From contig OX485804.1 in NCBI GenBank assembly GCA_950295325.1, positions 46,984,429 to 47,048,428 of the forward strand: DNA of 64,000 nt. The letters run 5' to 3'. A model generated the notes under the pieces. That model saw only the letters and a program-made list of their open reading frames with translations, ran no database searches and had not been told where the DNA came from. A program made the translations under genes and the position numbers. Below are positions 49,021 to 61,624 of this stretch, in pieces (the first letter of the stretch is position 1; each line of letters begins with the position of its first letter). Origin of the DNA: Polytrichum commune (lineage: Eukaryota > Streptophyta > Polytrichopsida > Polytrichales > Polytrichaceae).

Positions 49021-49170
49021 GCACCCATACCCAGACCATGCCCATTAGCAGTGACCTATGCCCACCCATGCCCACCCATGAACAATAATATTGCACCCAT
49101 GCCCACCCAAAACCCATGGGCATGGGTGGGTATGGGCATGGGCATGGGCATTGGTATGGGCACCCAATGT
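49021..49170. repeat. CCCATG/CATGGG low-complexity hairpin region
   Basis: Repeats of 'cccatgccca' switch to 'tgggcatggg' around 49115, so the two halves are reverse complements in register and can fold back. It lies in an intron of the FAD-Rieske gene. Confidence 0.75.
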
Positions 49171-50484
49171 AGGGCTCTGCTAGACAGTCTCGAGTCTTTC
49201 TTCCAATTTAATCATCAGGTTGACATCAACAGGTTGGCCACTGCACTCCATCATTCGAGGGAATTAGCCGTTTTGACACCATCTTGATGTATTTCTAGTC
49301 CCATAAACCTTTTGGCTTACCAGACTTCAAAATCAATTTCATTGCAAAAAAGAAAGGACTTACGGAATAGAGCCTTTGGGAATCTTGAGTCCAATACAGT
49401 AAGTGTGTTGTGCTTGTTGACGAGCATGTACTGCAAGGTTGTGGTTGAGTGGGGAATTTGTTGCCATTACAACTGCACCAGCAGTGACAGTTTTGCCGTC
49501 AATGGTTGTGACTTGGTTGCCTTCACATTTAAAAGCCGACGTTTGCTCAAATATCTGGCCACCTCGTTTTCCAGTTGCTCGCGCCAACCCATTGATGTAC
49601 CTGCCATGAGATAAAAGATTGAACCAATTAATTCACAATACTTTTAGTCAACAGAGCTGGCACACATTTGCATCAGTATAACATAATTATTTTTTTGTAA
49701 TCACTCCACTTACATGAGGGGGTGAAATTCTGCAGCTCCCGGAAAAAGTATTGCAACACCAATCTTGCCATGTTTAGGGTCTTTCTTCAAGTCCACCATT
49801 TTCACATCAAATCCAAGTCTCTTGCACACCTCAAATTCCTGGTATATGATTCGGCTCAAGATCATGCACATGTGATAAATTTTCTTTACGGTAAAAGACT
49901 AGACAAATTCAATTGAGCAAACCTTTTGGTTGAGATTAAAAATTCAGACACAAGTGAATTCATACACTTAGACCTGAGTCCAATGTATGAGAATGAAGTG
50001 GCGCTAAAGGTAGCACCACTTTCCCACCAAATCCTCTTGGTCTCAACTCAAAAAACGTAATTGAAGACGTGATTATGAAACAATGACCCTGGCAACAATG
50101 TAGAAGGCAAAAAGTGTAGCAGTTTAAGTTAGCTTATTTAATGTGTCAAGCGCTGATTTTGATTCATCATGAGGGAATAGGTAGCCGTTCACTATTGAGA
50201 AATGGCACTCGATGTTTTCCTCCTTCACCACTTCCTCAACCCAATCAATAGACTTCCGGTAGCTATTGGCCACCAGCTGCGCGATTTCAATACCATGATC
50301 TTTCTCAACCAAGTGGTAGAAATCATCATACCAGGGCATGAGATGTGCTGATGTCCTCCCTGTCTGACCCGCACCTAAAAACAATGTGCAAAAACCAGTG
50401 GGCAACTTTTCTTCATATATTTTCCCATCATTATTTTCATAGTTAACTACACTTCCCCCTCAAAAGGGTGGCTTAAATACAAGG

Positions 50485-50870
50485 GCTTAACCCGGGTCCC
50501 AAGGAACTCTGAGATCACCTAAGGCCGAAATAGTACTTGGATGGGTGACCTTCCTAGCACTTGATTTCTGGTGCACCCTACCATCTATTATCCACCGAAT
50601 CGTAGATATCCGGGTGAACCGGATAAATTTAACCATCCATATGTAAACTTAGAGGCTTGCCTTGGGGGAAGATAGGTGCAGGCCAACTTGTCCGCACATG
50701 GTCGGTGTTAACCTTTGAAAGGAGGCAGTAGTGTTCAGGGCCCTCTAATTCTTGTGATGGTCGTTCTGGGATTACAGTTAGACTTCGACGAACTCGAAGG
50801 TAAAGTAACACCATGATTCACACAGTTGGTGACATCGGGAGTCATCTTTGTTTTCTTTCTTTCTTTCTCC
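50485..50870 (+). mobile_element. 5S-rRNA-like SINE candidate
   Basis: From about 50489 the sequence follows the 3' two-thirds of plant 5S rRNA: 'cccgggtcccaaggaactct', then 'agtacttggatgggtgacc', with the rest diverged. Some 250 bp of unrelated sequence follow, ending in a (TTTC)n tract at 50854-50868. A 5S-derived head with a simple-sequence tail is the plan of 5S-derived SINEs. A dead 5S pseudogene next to a chance microsatellite is the alternative. It lies inside intron 1 of the FAD-Rieske gene, on the opposite strand. Confidence 0.5.
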
Positions 50871-51376
50871 CACCTCAAACAATAACAAGTTCCATGTCCT
50901 CATGAAAATTAGAGACCAGCTTGGGAGTATTGGTGTTGTTTCCATGTACCTCGACATCGTGACTCAAGAACGACAACCTTCTTCCCTTGCTTAACAAGAT
51001 TGTATGCCACACTCAAGCCAGCAATGCCAGCTCCCACAATCACCACATCAGTGCTCATGTCCTGCTGCAATTTTGGGTACTCTACCCTCTGGTCATTCTG
51101 GTCCCAAACAGTGTGCCGCAGGCCAGGGATAGCTTGATTTTCTTGTTCCGCTACACCTTGTTGGGGAAGACCTGCCATGGAGCTCTGGACACAATAAATA
51201 CTTTCTTGTTAAATGCCAAACCCAAATAAGCCCCAATGCAAATCTTTGTGACCTCATATGTTGGGGACAAGAAAGAGTATCAAAAGCACAATGTGCATAT
51301 TCGGCTCTTAAGATTGGGAACTCATGGCCATAGCCAGATCACCACAAGGTAGACCGATGTTAATCGAACACCCCCA

Positions 51377-51590
51377 AAATATGGACACCTATATTTTGAG
51401 TGGTGTGTGGTTAGGTGTAGATCTAAGAACGGATGCCAAAAGGTATATGCTTGGAAGAGATTGCATTACGTGCTCTAAATATGTTAACTATTTTACTCGA
51501 TAGTCAACATAATTGGGGGTGACCTATATGACCATTTAATGAGCGCAAGAATCTCCACTTTGGTAATGAATAAGATATTCGTATGAGCTC
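51377..51590 (+). repeat. R1 dispersed repeat
   Basis: Best full-length example: 'ttgagtggtgtgtggttagg', 'gatctaagaacggatgcc', 'gtgctctaaatatgttaact', 'atagtcaacataattggggg', 'atttaatgagcgcaagaatc' and 'gtatgagctcc', in order. It lies about 200 bp upstream of the FAD-Rieske start codon. Confidence 0.75.
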
Positions 51591-51800
51591 CAACAGAGAG
51601 AAGGGTTTGAGCTCCAAGGTTGCCATGTTAAAACTGGGATTGGAGACACTTACAAGATGGTGTGTCTGATTGAAGGAGGAAGGCTTGATGGAATTTTGTG
51701 GGCCACCAAGATTTCGATCACCAACTCTGGCACAACTGTCGTGATCAATGGACCTCGGTTGAAGCGAGCCCTGATCCTCTACAACAAGCTGCCACAGTAA
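51570..51800 (+). other. Open frame resembling a terminal exon, unrecognised
   Basis: The plus strand stays open for 77 codons to a TAA at 51798. It reads GDTYKMVCLIEGGRLDGILW, then a continuation through SGTTVVINGPRLKRALILYN to LPQ. The composition is like a folded protein, and 'ccaacag' at 51590-51596 could be a splice acceptor. An internal Met at 51657 would give 47 residues. It abuts an R1 repeat and has no visible upstream exon, so it may be a gene fragment. I do not recognise the family. Confidence 0.35.
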
Positions 51801-53578
51801 ACATCACACACATGTCACCAAGTACAGGGATTACCCACTGGGGATTGATGCATGTTGTATTTTGAAATGCATAGTAGGTCAGGGATTTATTCTTCACGAT
51901 TTGAACAAAGTTTTTAAGAGGGTTTTGAAAACAAGGGATTACGTGATGCACAGCTGAGAACTGAGTTGATCAATGCTGCACACACAACACAAAATGGATA
52001 AAACAATTGCACCATCTATGCAAAATGTTGCAAAAATATCGAATACAAACCTCTACAAGCTGACCATACTCTAACAACATAGCAACTGGGGTTCCAGATC
52101 AGTCACTGCACAAAAATCACCACCACACAACACAATACGTACAGATACATACAGTTTTCTATAGCAAGACACTCCCCATAACACAGTCAAACAAATCATA
52201 CAGTTCCACAAACTCCCTTGAAATTTCTCACACCCATCCACTTCACAGAACATGAAAATTATGTCTGAAAATTATGAAGGAACTCAAGCTGGTCATACCC
52301 AAACTACAGCGCCATTGTAGTTCCAAACCATCAAGAACTGCTAAAACCTCACCACCACTTACGTTGAAATCACCCCGCATGCATCACCACACAACACATG
52401 CAGGAAAGAAACTCTTACACGCCACCCTAAACATCCCTAAAAACAGAACATGACAAGCATGACATGCCTTCTGCTGGTGCCGATGGAGAGCTGATCCGGA
52501 ACCAAGTCCGAGATGTTGAAGAAGTAGCTGAGACGAAGCTTTCGAAATTGACCTAGGGGAAGAATTTGTAACTACAAATGTCCAGTGATTTCAAAGTAAG
52601 CTTATGGGAAGTCGGTGTTACAGCCGGAGGAGGCTGGCTAGGGTGGCCATTACTTAACTCCATCGCAGTTGAAACGGATCTGGTATCTATGTATTCAGCC
52701 TTTCAATTAATCTCATGCCATGTGGCCACAATCCACCATTTGGGGACAATGCCATGCTTATTAATTTCCCTCTAATTCCGTATTCCTGTTCAGAGTGCAT
52801 TTGCGCCATGTGGTGGTGAGGTTGCAGTTGGTGAACTTAGGTGGCGCCCTAGGCCTGCATGCATGCACAGCCTGGCCAATGAGGCGCCAAGACTTGTCCT
52901 CCTTAATCCTCATGACAATGTGGTTTATTAAACCGGTTATCAACACAGATAGTGGTATGGGTGAATAGTCTTATTAAGCATGTGAAGAACAGTCTAGCTT
53001 CAAGAATAGATCCAAAAATCAAGGTTCTTGAATACAGGAATACAGGAACAAAGTGGCAAACTCTCTGATTAGTTATCGACTCGACACGACACGACATTGT
53101 TACCTATCTTCAGACAATGTCTTCTCTGATCCAAGATTCAATTTAACGACCTTTGCAAGAAGAATCTCACCCTGTGCACACTCTCCAAGATGCTCACCTA
53201 TACTAGAGAGAATATACACCACACCACTTGTTATGGTAACCAAACTGCCCTCTCAACTGTGTCTTTTTTAACCGAAAGCTTGTGGGGTGTACTCCGGGTA
53301 ATGAAATTTCCTTCACATCCATTGACGATTGATTTCACCCCCCATTAAGGTGTTTTTAACATTTAGTACCAACACAGGAAATTTACAAGAGTTCATGGCC
53401 CAATACCCTTAAAATTCAGGATACTAATATCGCAATTTATAGAAAAACAGTAATTACAAAATCAAGCCAGAATGAAATGAGCCAAGCTAATCACATTACC
53501 TCTGATTCTAATGACATCATAGCTATCTTACAAGTCTCGTAAACTAATATTGAGCATAAAGGCAAGGTGATATGTCGC
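51801..53578. other. Gene-free stretch between the FAD-Rieske and carboxypeptidase genes
   Basis: Probably contains the FAD-Rieske promoter and leader near its left end and the carboxypeptidase 3' region near its right end. Nothing specific could be assigned. Confidence 0.5.
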
Positions 53579-56500
53579 TTATGTTGAACTGGTCTTGTCA
53601 GCAGCCTCCTTCATAGTAATTTTTTTGATAATTGATGGATCAGCAACCTTGCCACCAAGAGATTTCCCTCGAGTCCAGCGGAAAAGCATCTCAAGTGAGT
53701 TCTTAGGTTGATCCATTGGCACCATATGACCCGCATTGTGTACCTGCAGACAAGGCCAGACAAAGGTCAAGATGTGGGGGGAAAAATATCTGAAATAACT
53801 GAAAGGATAATAGGTAATCTCCATGATTGTGCACTCGGGATTCAGGAGTCCAGAAGTTGATGAGAAAAGTCCCATCAACTTATGGGTGCCATGGCGATAT
53901 TCAGAAGAAAAATAGCATGAAACAAAATTATTGGCAAGGGAGGAGAATTTTCTTTAAAAAACCCTGAAGTGATTACTTTTTAGAAAGTATCATACTCAGA
54001 AGGGTCGCAAATTCTAAACATAAGATCCTTGAAATCAAATGGAAAGTGCAAAAAACTTTTCATCAACATGCTCCAGGCTCAAGTCAAGGAACTTCAAGCT
54101 TCCGTGTGCAGTTCTCAAGTAGAGAGCAAGTTCATTTTGAAGTTACATCCAAGGCTGATGCCTGTGTAACTCAATTGAGAAATGTACCTTGAGAAATTGA
54201 AGAGGTCCATAGCCAGTTACAAGACCAGCTTCTTCGCCATCAACTTCAAAGTGTTCCCAATCTGCTTTAGCATATTCAACCTGGCCTGACCAATCCATTG
54301 CTGTTACCCACCTTGAGTTACCTGCAGTGGGGCAAATGTGGATAACATTGAGCTTCTAGCACACCAATAGACGTAGGAACTCATCCAATATGCATATTTC
54401 ATATAATGTCTACATCAACGTCTGCTTGTACTCCATTGCAAGAAAATTACTCAAACCTAGGCATAATCAAGGTACAAAGAACTGTAGAAAGAACTGCCAC
54501 ATTACTGAATTTCATCTCCATAGTCATGGAACTTACCCAACCAATTGCAGATAAGATCATACTCTCCAGCATATACTAGAAGCTCAATACCATCCTCCAA
54601 AAGTTTAGGAATTCCCTTCTCAAGATTTTTCATCCAATCAACAATCATCGCTTCGTACACCAGTGGACTGCATGATACAAACTTGCGATTTCCCACACCC
54701 AACGCTTCTCGTACTGTTGCGTTATTCAAGTATGAATCCAAGTTTGAAAAATCATAGCATAGTTCACCATGGCATTCCTTTCTCACATCATAGTACTGTA
54801 CAGACAACACAGCTGTTATTTCCTTTGGGATCACCAAATATACTTGATATCATTGGCTATCATTGAACAAAGAGAAACTAATATTTCCATTAAATAATTG
54901 ATGTTCCACAATTACAAACACATTAAAAGCTCTAGGATTATCAAGATAAATGATAAACATCACTGCATGATTGTAAGTGAAAGGTTTCATGGCTAAGAGC
55001 CTTCTGGAGTTACACTTACATTGATGTTTCCAGCAATTGTCAAAATGGAGTTGAAAATGCTCTGACAGACCAAGTACGCTGCAATACATGTGACTGTTCC
55101 TTTTGGACCTGTAAAACAGAAAGTTAAATCCTGGCATGACACAATGAGAGCCCATGACGAAAACTGCTCAGATGGTCACAATTGACTGCAGTGATGATTA
55201 GGAACAATAGCATTAACAAGAATTTTAAGGTTGGTTTCTTAAATTAATGAAGTAAAACTACGTACTGGGAGCTTACCACAAAGTTCAATGGATTTTAGGC
55301 AAGCTGGAAATAGCCTGCTCAACCGTTGGTGATCCAATTCAGTGATCAGATTCATGTCAAGGGCATAGTCAGCATATGCCTCATACTGCAGATCTGGTTG
55401 TGTAAGGCCATTGCCAATTGCAAATCCCTGTATAAAGATCAGCAGGAGTTGTTCAATAGCCAGAAATGAAAAGAGACAGTCAGACACTTCCAAAGAGATA
55501 TTGTCGAGTGCAAGCTACTCAATCACGCATTGAAGCCTTGCTACAACAACATCACACTGCATACATAGGATATAAAGACTCCTAAACGTTTTCCAGAAAA
55601 GAAAAAAGTCTAAAATTATGTACCTTCAAATTGATGGGAACACCCTCCTTGTTCTTCTGAGCCTTATGTAATCGCCCAGTGACTGCCGGGACGTAGTGGC
55701 CTGCATAGGACTCACCAGTGACAAAGAATTTGTTCTTGGCATACTCGGGATGTGCTTTGAAAAATGCCTACAATACAACATTCATAGTTTGAGAACGTTA
55801 GTACAAAGAGAAAAAACTGGGCTTAATATCAGCCAATAAAAAGGGCAGTCCACCAACAAAATGAGAGTTCCATGTAGTCCCCAGATCACTTATCTTGATA
55901 CAAATTATCAGGTAGAGAAAATGTATAGTTCACAGAAAGACATACCTGAAAGAAGTCATACATGTCTTCACTCACTCCCTCCTCATCATGGCGAATATCT
56001 CTAATATCAGTGCTGTAGCTGAAGCCTGTTCCCACAGGTTGGTCTACAAAAATGATGTTCGAGACCTGTAGATCATTTCCAATAAGATGGTTCATGAATA
56101 TATGCCTCCAGAACATACTATTGAAAACATCTGAAGCTAAATACATCCATCTGAATTGAATTAGAGCATCATTCTCTATACAAGACACCTTGATATCTCC
56201 CTTCACATCTTCAAGGCTGGATGATGTACCTTATCCCATCCAAAGTCATTCCAGACAAGAGTAAGGTTGTCAGTAATCTTGAATGGGCCATTTTCATAAA
56301 ACAATGCAAGTTCACTTGCACAACCAGGACCACCGGTCATCCACAGTACTAAAGGATCTTCAGTTTTGCTCCCTCGTGACTCGAAGAAGAAATAGAACAT
56401 GCTGAAAATATCACCACAATCATGTAACATATTAGCAAACTTGGTATTAGCAAACTTGGGACCAAACTAAACGGACACTATCCTTGCCTTAATTTCGTAA

Positions 56501-58004
56501 TGCCCTTTCTACAAAAGAATTTGATCCATAAGCAGTTGTGAAACATTTTCAAATGAGTCGTCACAAATAATTCATATCCACCGAGCCCTACTTCGAGCTC
56601 CCGTGCTTAAACAGAAGGCGGTACATGATGACTTGACCACAGACACCATGAAATATTGATGCATTTAGAAGGTCCTGTCATCTTCTTGCAACAGTAAACA
56701 ATGTGCATTGTTACACAGACAAGGAGTGGTTTCAAAAAAGCATCAATGAAACAGGACACAAACCTAAAGGGAACTAATTGAGGTATATAGTGCACTAAAT
56801 GGTCAACAGAATCTTAGCCAGTCTCCCAGTAACAAGAACCACTACAAAGTACCCAATCACAGCAACTTTCCACACAATGATTTCCTCAACGTATATATAT
56901 TGATATACATCTTCAAGTAATTGATCCATACGCCATCTACCTCATTTAGGTTAAAATAATACATTAGATTCCACTAAATAAATCCACCTTAGAACGCAAA
57001 GGCTCTTGCTCAGAAGGCCAAAATCCTCAAACCACCGCTTCAAGGCACGGAATCTTCACGCGTTACAATCTGCATCTAAGATATGATTCTTCCATCATTT
57101 TTTTGTTGATGCAGCTAAACATTTACTACTATGAAGAGGATGTTGTCTCTGAAGCATCCAATCACATCAACAAATGAACTGCAGTGACGAAGGAAGAAAC
57201 ATAGGCAGAATGGATACTCTGGTCCAATCGAGCCACTCAATGTCCCTCGTTAGTCACATGTGCCCGTGCAATGGCCAAATGATTACACATAGGGCTTCAG
57301 GATAGAGATATGAACAAACAAAAAGACAATTCAAACCAGATACAAAGAGAACGAGACAACAGAATTCCATCAATATTCTTGTTGATGCAGCTAAATGTTG
57401 CTACAGTGAAGTGGATGTTATTATTGAGCATCTAAGCAGATCCAAAAATGACGTACAGAGACGAAAGAGGAAACAATAACGAAATGGATATTCTGCGTTG
57501 AATCGAGCCACTAAATTTCCCTAGTTATTCGTATGTGCCCGAGTAATGGCCAAATGCTTCCACATAGGGCCACAGAATAGACATATGATCAAACAGAACA
57601 TATTTTCGAAGTTCAAACCAAATACAAAGAGAATGAGACAGACAACGGGCGAAGAAATGCGTTCCAAAAAATCCGCTCATGAACAAGAAAACGCGAACTT
57701 ACTTCGCAGCATGCGTCCTATCAAGCTTGAAGTAGCCCGCGTACTGTCCAAGCTCCTCGTCGCTGATCCCCGCATCACCTTCGACCTCTAACCTAATTCT
57801 CCTCTCTTGGAGTCTCGGTCCATCGACTACAGCGCCAGACTCTTCCGAAGCTCCGGGTAGGAGGTTCAATGCTCGTATAAGACGCTCAGCTTGGCCTTGA
57901 GGGAAACGTTGGCTAGTCAACAGGTCAGGCTGCAATCGGCAGTGAACTGCGATACAGAGGAGTGCCAAAAGGCACAATCTCAAACTACCAGGTAAGTATC
58001 CCAT
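53579..58004 (-). CDS. Serine carboxypeptidase (S10, carboxypeptidase III-like)
   Basis: Removes C-terminal residues from peptides, usually in the vacuole or outside the cell (family knowledge). Nine minus-strand exons in phase give 511 residues: 58004-57703, 56401-56230, 56065-55946, 55767-55624, 55427-55277, 55108-55020, 54795-54537, 54321-54188, 53743-53579. A signal peptide is clear (residues 1-22, LRLCLLALLCIAVHC) and a propeptide follows. Then come MFYFFFESR and LVLWMTGGPGCASELALFYE, where most relatives have GGPGCSSE. Next is FVDQPVGTGFSY. Catalytic Ser is in GESYAGHY (about 218), Asp in YAGEYDLICNWLGNS (about 404) and His in NAGHMVPMDQP (about 463). Sites NLT and NNAT could be glycosylated. 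The sequence pattern resembles plant SCPL47-49. No lesion is visible. Confidence 0.95.
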
Positions 58005-61000
58005 ACTTGCAAGCTGCGAAGCCCTAAATCACTTATGCATGTGTGTGTGTAAGTGTATTCTTATCTTAGCTAAGTTACAAACATCCTCCAGATCAAGATA
58101 CTGCTGCTGCCAAGTGCTCCGAATGCCCTGTGTGTTGTTGAATGCCCTGTTCACCCGAACCGTGTGCTCAAATGTGTGAGGAAATGTGTGAGGAATTCCA
58201 ATTGCAGAATGGCGAGGCAATTTGTAGCAAATTGCACGAGTCGATTTGCGACGGTGATCCCGGTGGACGGGTGGCACTCGATTCGTGAAGTTGCGTGCTG
58301 ATGAGGGTAAGCAACCATCATCGACGCATGTAGTCGTGAGCTTAATACGAAAGAAGGACGTTGAGCGACTGATGAGCGCGGGCCGGGTCGAGGAAATAAA
58401 GGGCCGGGTCCGTTCGCTGGGTGTGACGTGGCGTCATCTTGGCCCTTCGATCTTCCCCTCCATCTGGGGAAGCACTTCACTCTATAACTTCTAGACGCTT
58501 TTTACCATGTTTAAGGTAGAAATACCTAAAGTGGTGAATGACCACTAGTGGTGCACTAGACTAAGGGTATAATGGTTTTTGTGCGGACTCAAAATGGCTA
58601 ATTGGAAAAGTAGTGGCCCGAAAAGAATATATTGCTAGATGGCACGTAATGATTGACCAAATAAGTGTTGTTTCGCATCACTTGCGATCACTTTTTGGGT
58701 GCCATCAAATTAACCGTTTTGGGTGTCTTTGTATGGGGAGTATAAAATCTTGATGTTTAGATTAGAGAGACTCTATTGTACAAGTAGGGGGTTTGACTAA
58801 CTTGCCTCTTTGAAAAAATGTAACTAATTATTTACAATGAATAAAATTACAAAATAACTTGCATTCCTCATCATTTCCTCTTCTCCATCTCTAAAAAATA
58901 TTGCATAAAATTTCAAGCCACTCATTCTAACCAAATCAACTTATTTTCACTACTTCATGTATTTCTACCTTATACTACCTAATTGCGTATTCTCTCTTCA
59001 TATTGCATGATATGAAATCTTTGTCAAACCCTTGCCGAGTTAGTCAGTTTGTTTGTTGGCTATGTCCCATATCATGGGATGAAGGCATTGTGGAGATTGC
59101 CTTTGAATGGTAATAAGACCCGTGTAATGCATGTCATTTTAGGACAAAAGCCTCTTGTGGCAAATTTGCCTTCCCTAGTTTGTTTGTTTGGTTGGTTTGG
59201 TTTGCTCATATGTCAAGAAGATTAACCTTGCAAGGCAACAAACTATCGCATCTACCTAAAATCACATCACAACCTATATTTACATTGTGTAATCCCAATT
59301 TTTCATATGTTCTCAAAGGTCCAATTCAATTTTAACAACCATTTAGGGGTTAACCCTAAAAGGCTTCAAGGTATCATTGCATAGTCTAAGTTATGTGACA
59401 GTTTGCAAACCCCACCCCCACTCATAAGTATTGAGCTCAATTTTCCACTTTAAATGATAATTAACATAACATATTATACAGAGGAAGAAAAAAAATCTAA
59501 TGACATGTGACAATGATGATCAAATATGTATTGAAGAAGAAGAAAATTAATTAATTATATATAGAGAGAGAGTACATGTTTATAAGTTGATTGCATGAGT
59601 CTAGATCTCTCTATATTTCCTTCACATCCATGTATTGGTCCATTTGGAAGGATGTATTGATGATTTGTTCATTTCAAATGAGGTCAACTTTGACATCATC
59701 AACTTAAAATAATTGAAAGTAACCTTAAATACCTTTTTATGACATCTTGAGTCCCACAAGGGGCTTCTCAAGGGATCTTAAAGGCTAAAGACCTATATAT
59801 TTTTATATTGGCGAGATGTGGATTTCTGTGATACCCCCAACAAGTATTGTAATATATTCTTACTTGGTCTAAAATCTCAAGGTTGTGTGAAACACACGCA
59901 AACCTCGGTCAAGGAGATCCCATGATTATATCCGACAAACGATGATTATATGTATTTGGTATGTATTCACTCTAGGTCACTTATGTGAGTCCAAGTCCCC
60001 TTATACTACATTTTGAGAAACGCACCAAGATTATAGAAGGTAGAGCACTAGATTGTATATGCTTGTGCAATCTCATTTCTAGTCCTATTAACTTCCAATA
60101 AGAATTAGGATTTGTGCCACTCATGGAAGGGGTCCATGAGGTTTATGGTTTGATTCATCCCAACTTAGTCTCATTAGATTTTGTTGAGATCTAGGAAAGT
60201 AATTTCAAAATCAAAACTACACAACTTCTTCTTAATTACTGAGGGTGGTACTAATTCCCAAAGCACGCACTATTTAGTCAAAACTCAAAGCAACTAAGGG
60301 TTTAAATTTGTACTAAGTGACACTAAATTCATGAATACATGCTCATTTACCACAACTTTCATGAAAATTAGTGTGTGCTCTATGGTGATTGTAAAGTAAT
60401 AAAAAAATATCTTTATTTGGAAATACATGCTTGTTAATGACAGCGTCGAGTGCCAATACTTTTAATGAATAATGCCAAGTGTTGGCACTTTCAATGAATA
60501 ATGTTGGAATGAACAATAGTTCCTAGATCTTTTGGTGACACTAATTTCATAGTGTGAAGAAGTTTGGTATCACCTTCACCAATTTCCCACACTCACTATT
60601 AGCCCCCCCCCCCCTCCTTCTTCCTTCACTATTTGGAGTAATCAATGTACTAAGAAGTGGAATATGTTATGTATAAGAGGATCCCGACATTCCCACCCTC
60701 ACCTTACTTGGGTGGCACGAATCCTTGGCCAATATACCATCACACATATGTACTCGCAAAGGTTGCTTGGATAACCTAGATGACGTGGTGGTTTTTTTGT
60801 GAAGCCGAATTGGTATTAGTGCTTATCCTAATCGATCTTACTAAGTACATAAGCATGTAGGTACATATGTATAGAACATCTTGCAACGTGAACCCCATTG
60901 AGTTAACCCCTACGCTTAACTTTCTAAGCCTATGAAAGGTTGCTTTGAGTGCATTTGACTCGATGTTAGTTGTGGAATTTCCATGGATAAGTTTTGCAGT

Positions 61001-61624
61001 TAAAATGGGATATATCCATAGAATCTCGAAACATGGGAGATGAGCTATTTTGAGGGAAAAAATGAGCATGAATAACCCTTTTGGATTTCATATCATACCA
61101 ATTGAAGGAAGGGATGCACAAGAGAATGTTGTGTTTTATTGCTTAAGAAACTACCTTTTTTGTCAATCAAATTCAATTGGACAATGAGCGGAATGCTTGT
61201 GTGATCACTAGATGGGAGCAACTCAATCCTTGAGCAACTTCACAATTCTCATGCCAAAATGTGCAAACTATCATAGGCTAGCCACCTCGCATTTAGAATA
61301 TGTAAATCATCTCTTATTTCTAACTACATATATGCAAAGAATTCCTTAAAATTTAGAAAGTGTTTAAAAGTTAAAACGAATGGTTGATGTGAGCACAAAG
61401 GTTGTTTTTACATTAAACTCAAAAGAATCACTTTTATCAAATTAAACATTATTGGTTTTCATGCAAAGTTTACATTAGAGTGGTAACCACTAATTGGAGT
61501 CAACACCCTCATAGAGTTCGTATCTTAAAGACCTAGCTAACATAGTACTTAGTTTTTTCCCTTACCCTCAACCATATTCAAGTGAATGAAAATGGGATGA
61601 GATCCTACATATTGAAGAACCTTA
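58005..61624. other. Carboxypeptidase upstream region and gene-free stretch
   Basis: The first 500 bp are moderately GC-rich and probably hold the carboxypeptidase promoter. Beyond about 58500 the DNA is AT-rich with a C-run at 60603-60614 and no supportable gene. The minus-strand frame at 60776-61069 has no recognisable features. Confidence 0.5.

Larger units (their letters stand above)
45357..51178 (-). pseudogene. FAD-dependent oxidoreductase with C-terminal Rieske domain, carrying two lesions
   Basis: Nine minus-strand exons: 51178-50950, 50374-50133, 49838-49714, 49600-49364, 48416-48208, 48108-48027, 47496-47327, 46711-46576, 45502-45357, about 524 residues. The N-terminal D-amino-acid-oxidase-type FAD domain has VVIVGAGIAGLSVAYNL and GAGQTGRTSAHL, later VVMATNSPLNHNL, VLIVGGEDNSTG and GDSGQGMTGSTIAGILITD. 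The C-terminal Rieske [2Fe-2S] site is complete: CPH, 15 residues, CPCH. This matches the architecture of bacterial YhfW-type proteins (about 509 residues); the substrate is unknown. Lesions: exon 2 ends AAG followed by CTAACT where GTAACT is expected (donor +1 changed, plus-strand 50132). Exon 5 has one extra base near 48241, moving DD-AGEVVYKWTGQ out of frame and exposing a stop at 48221-48223. Either a recent pseudogene or sequence errors; every other junction is clean. Confidence 0.8.
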
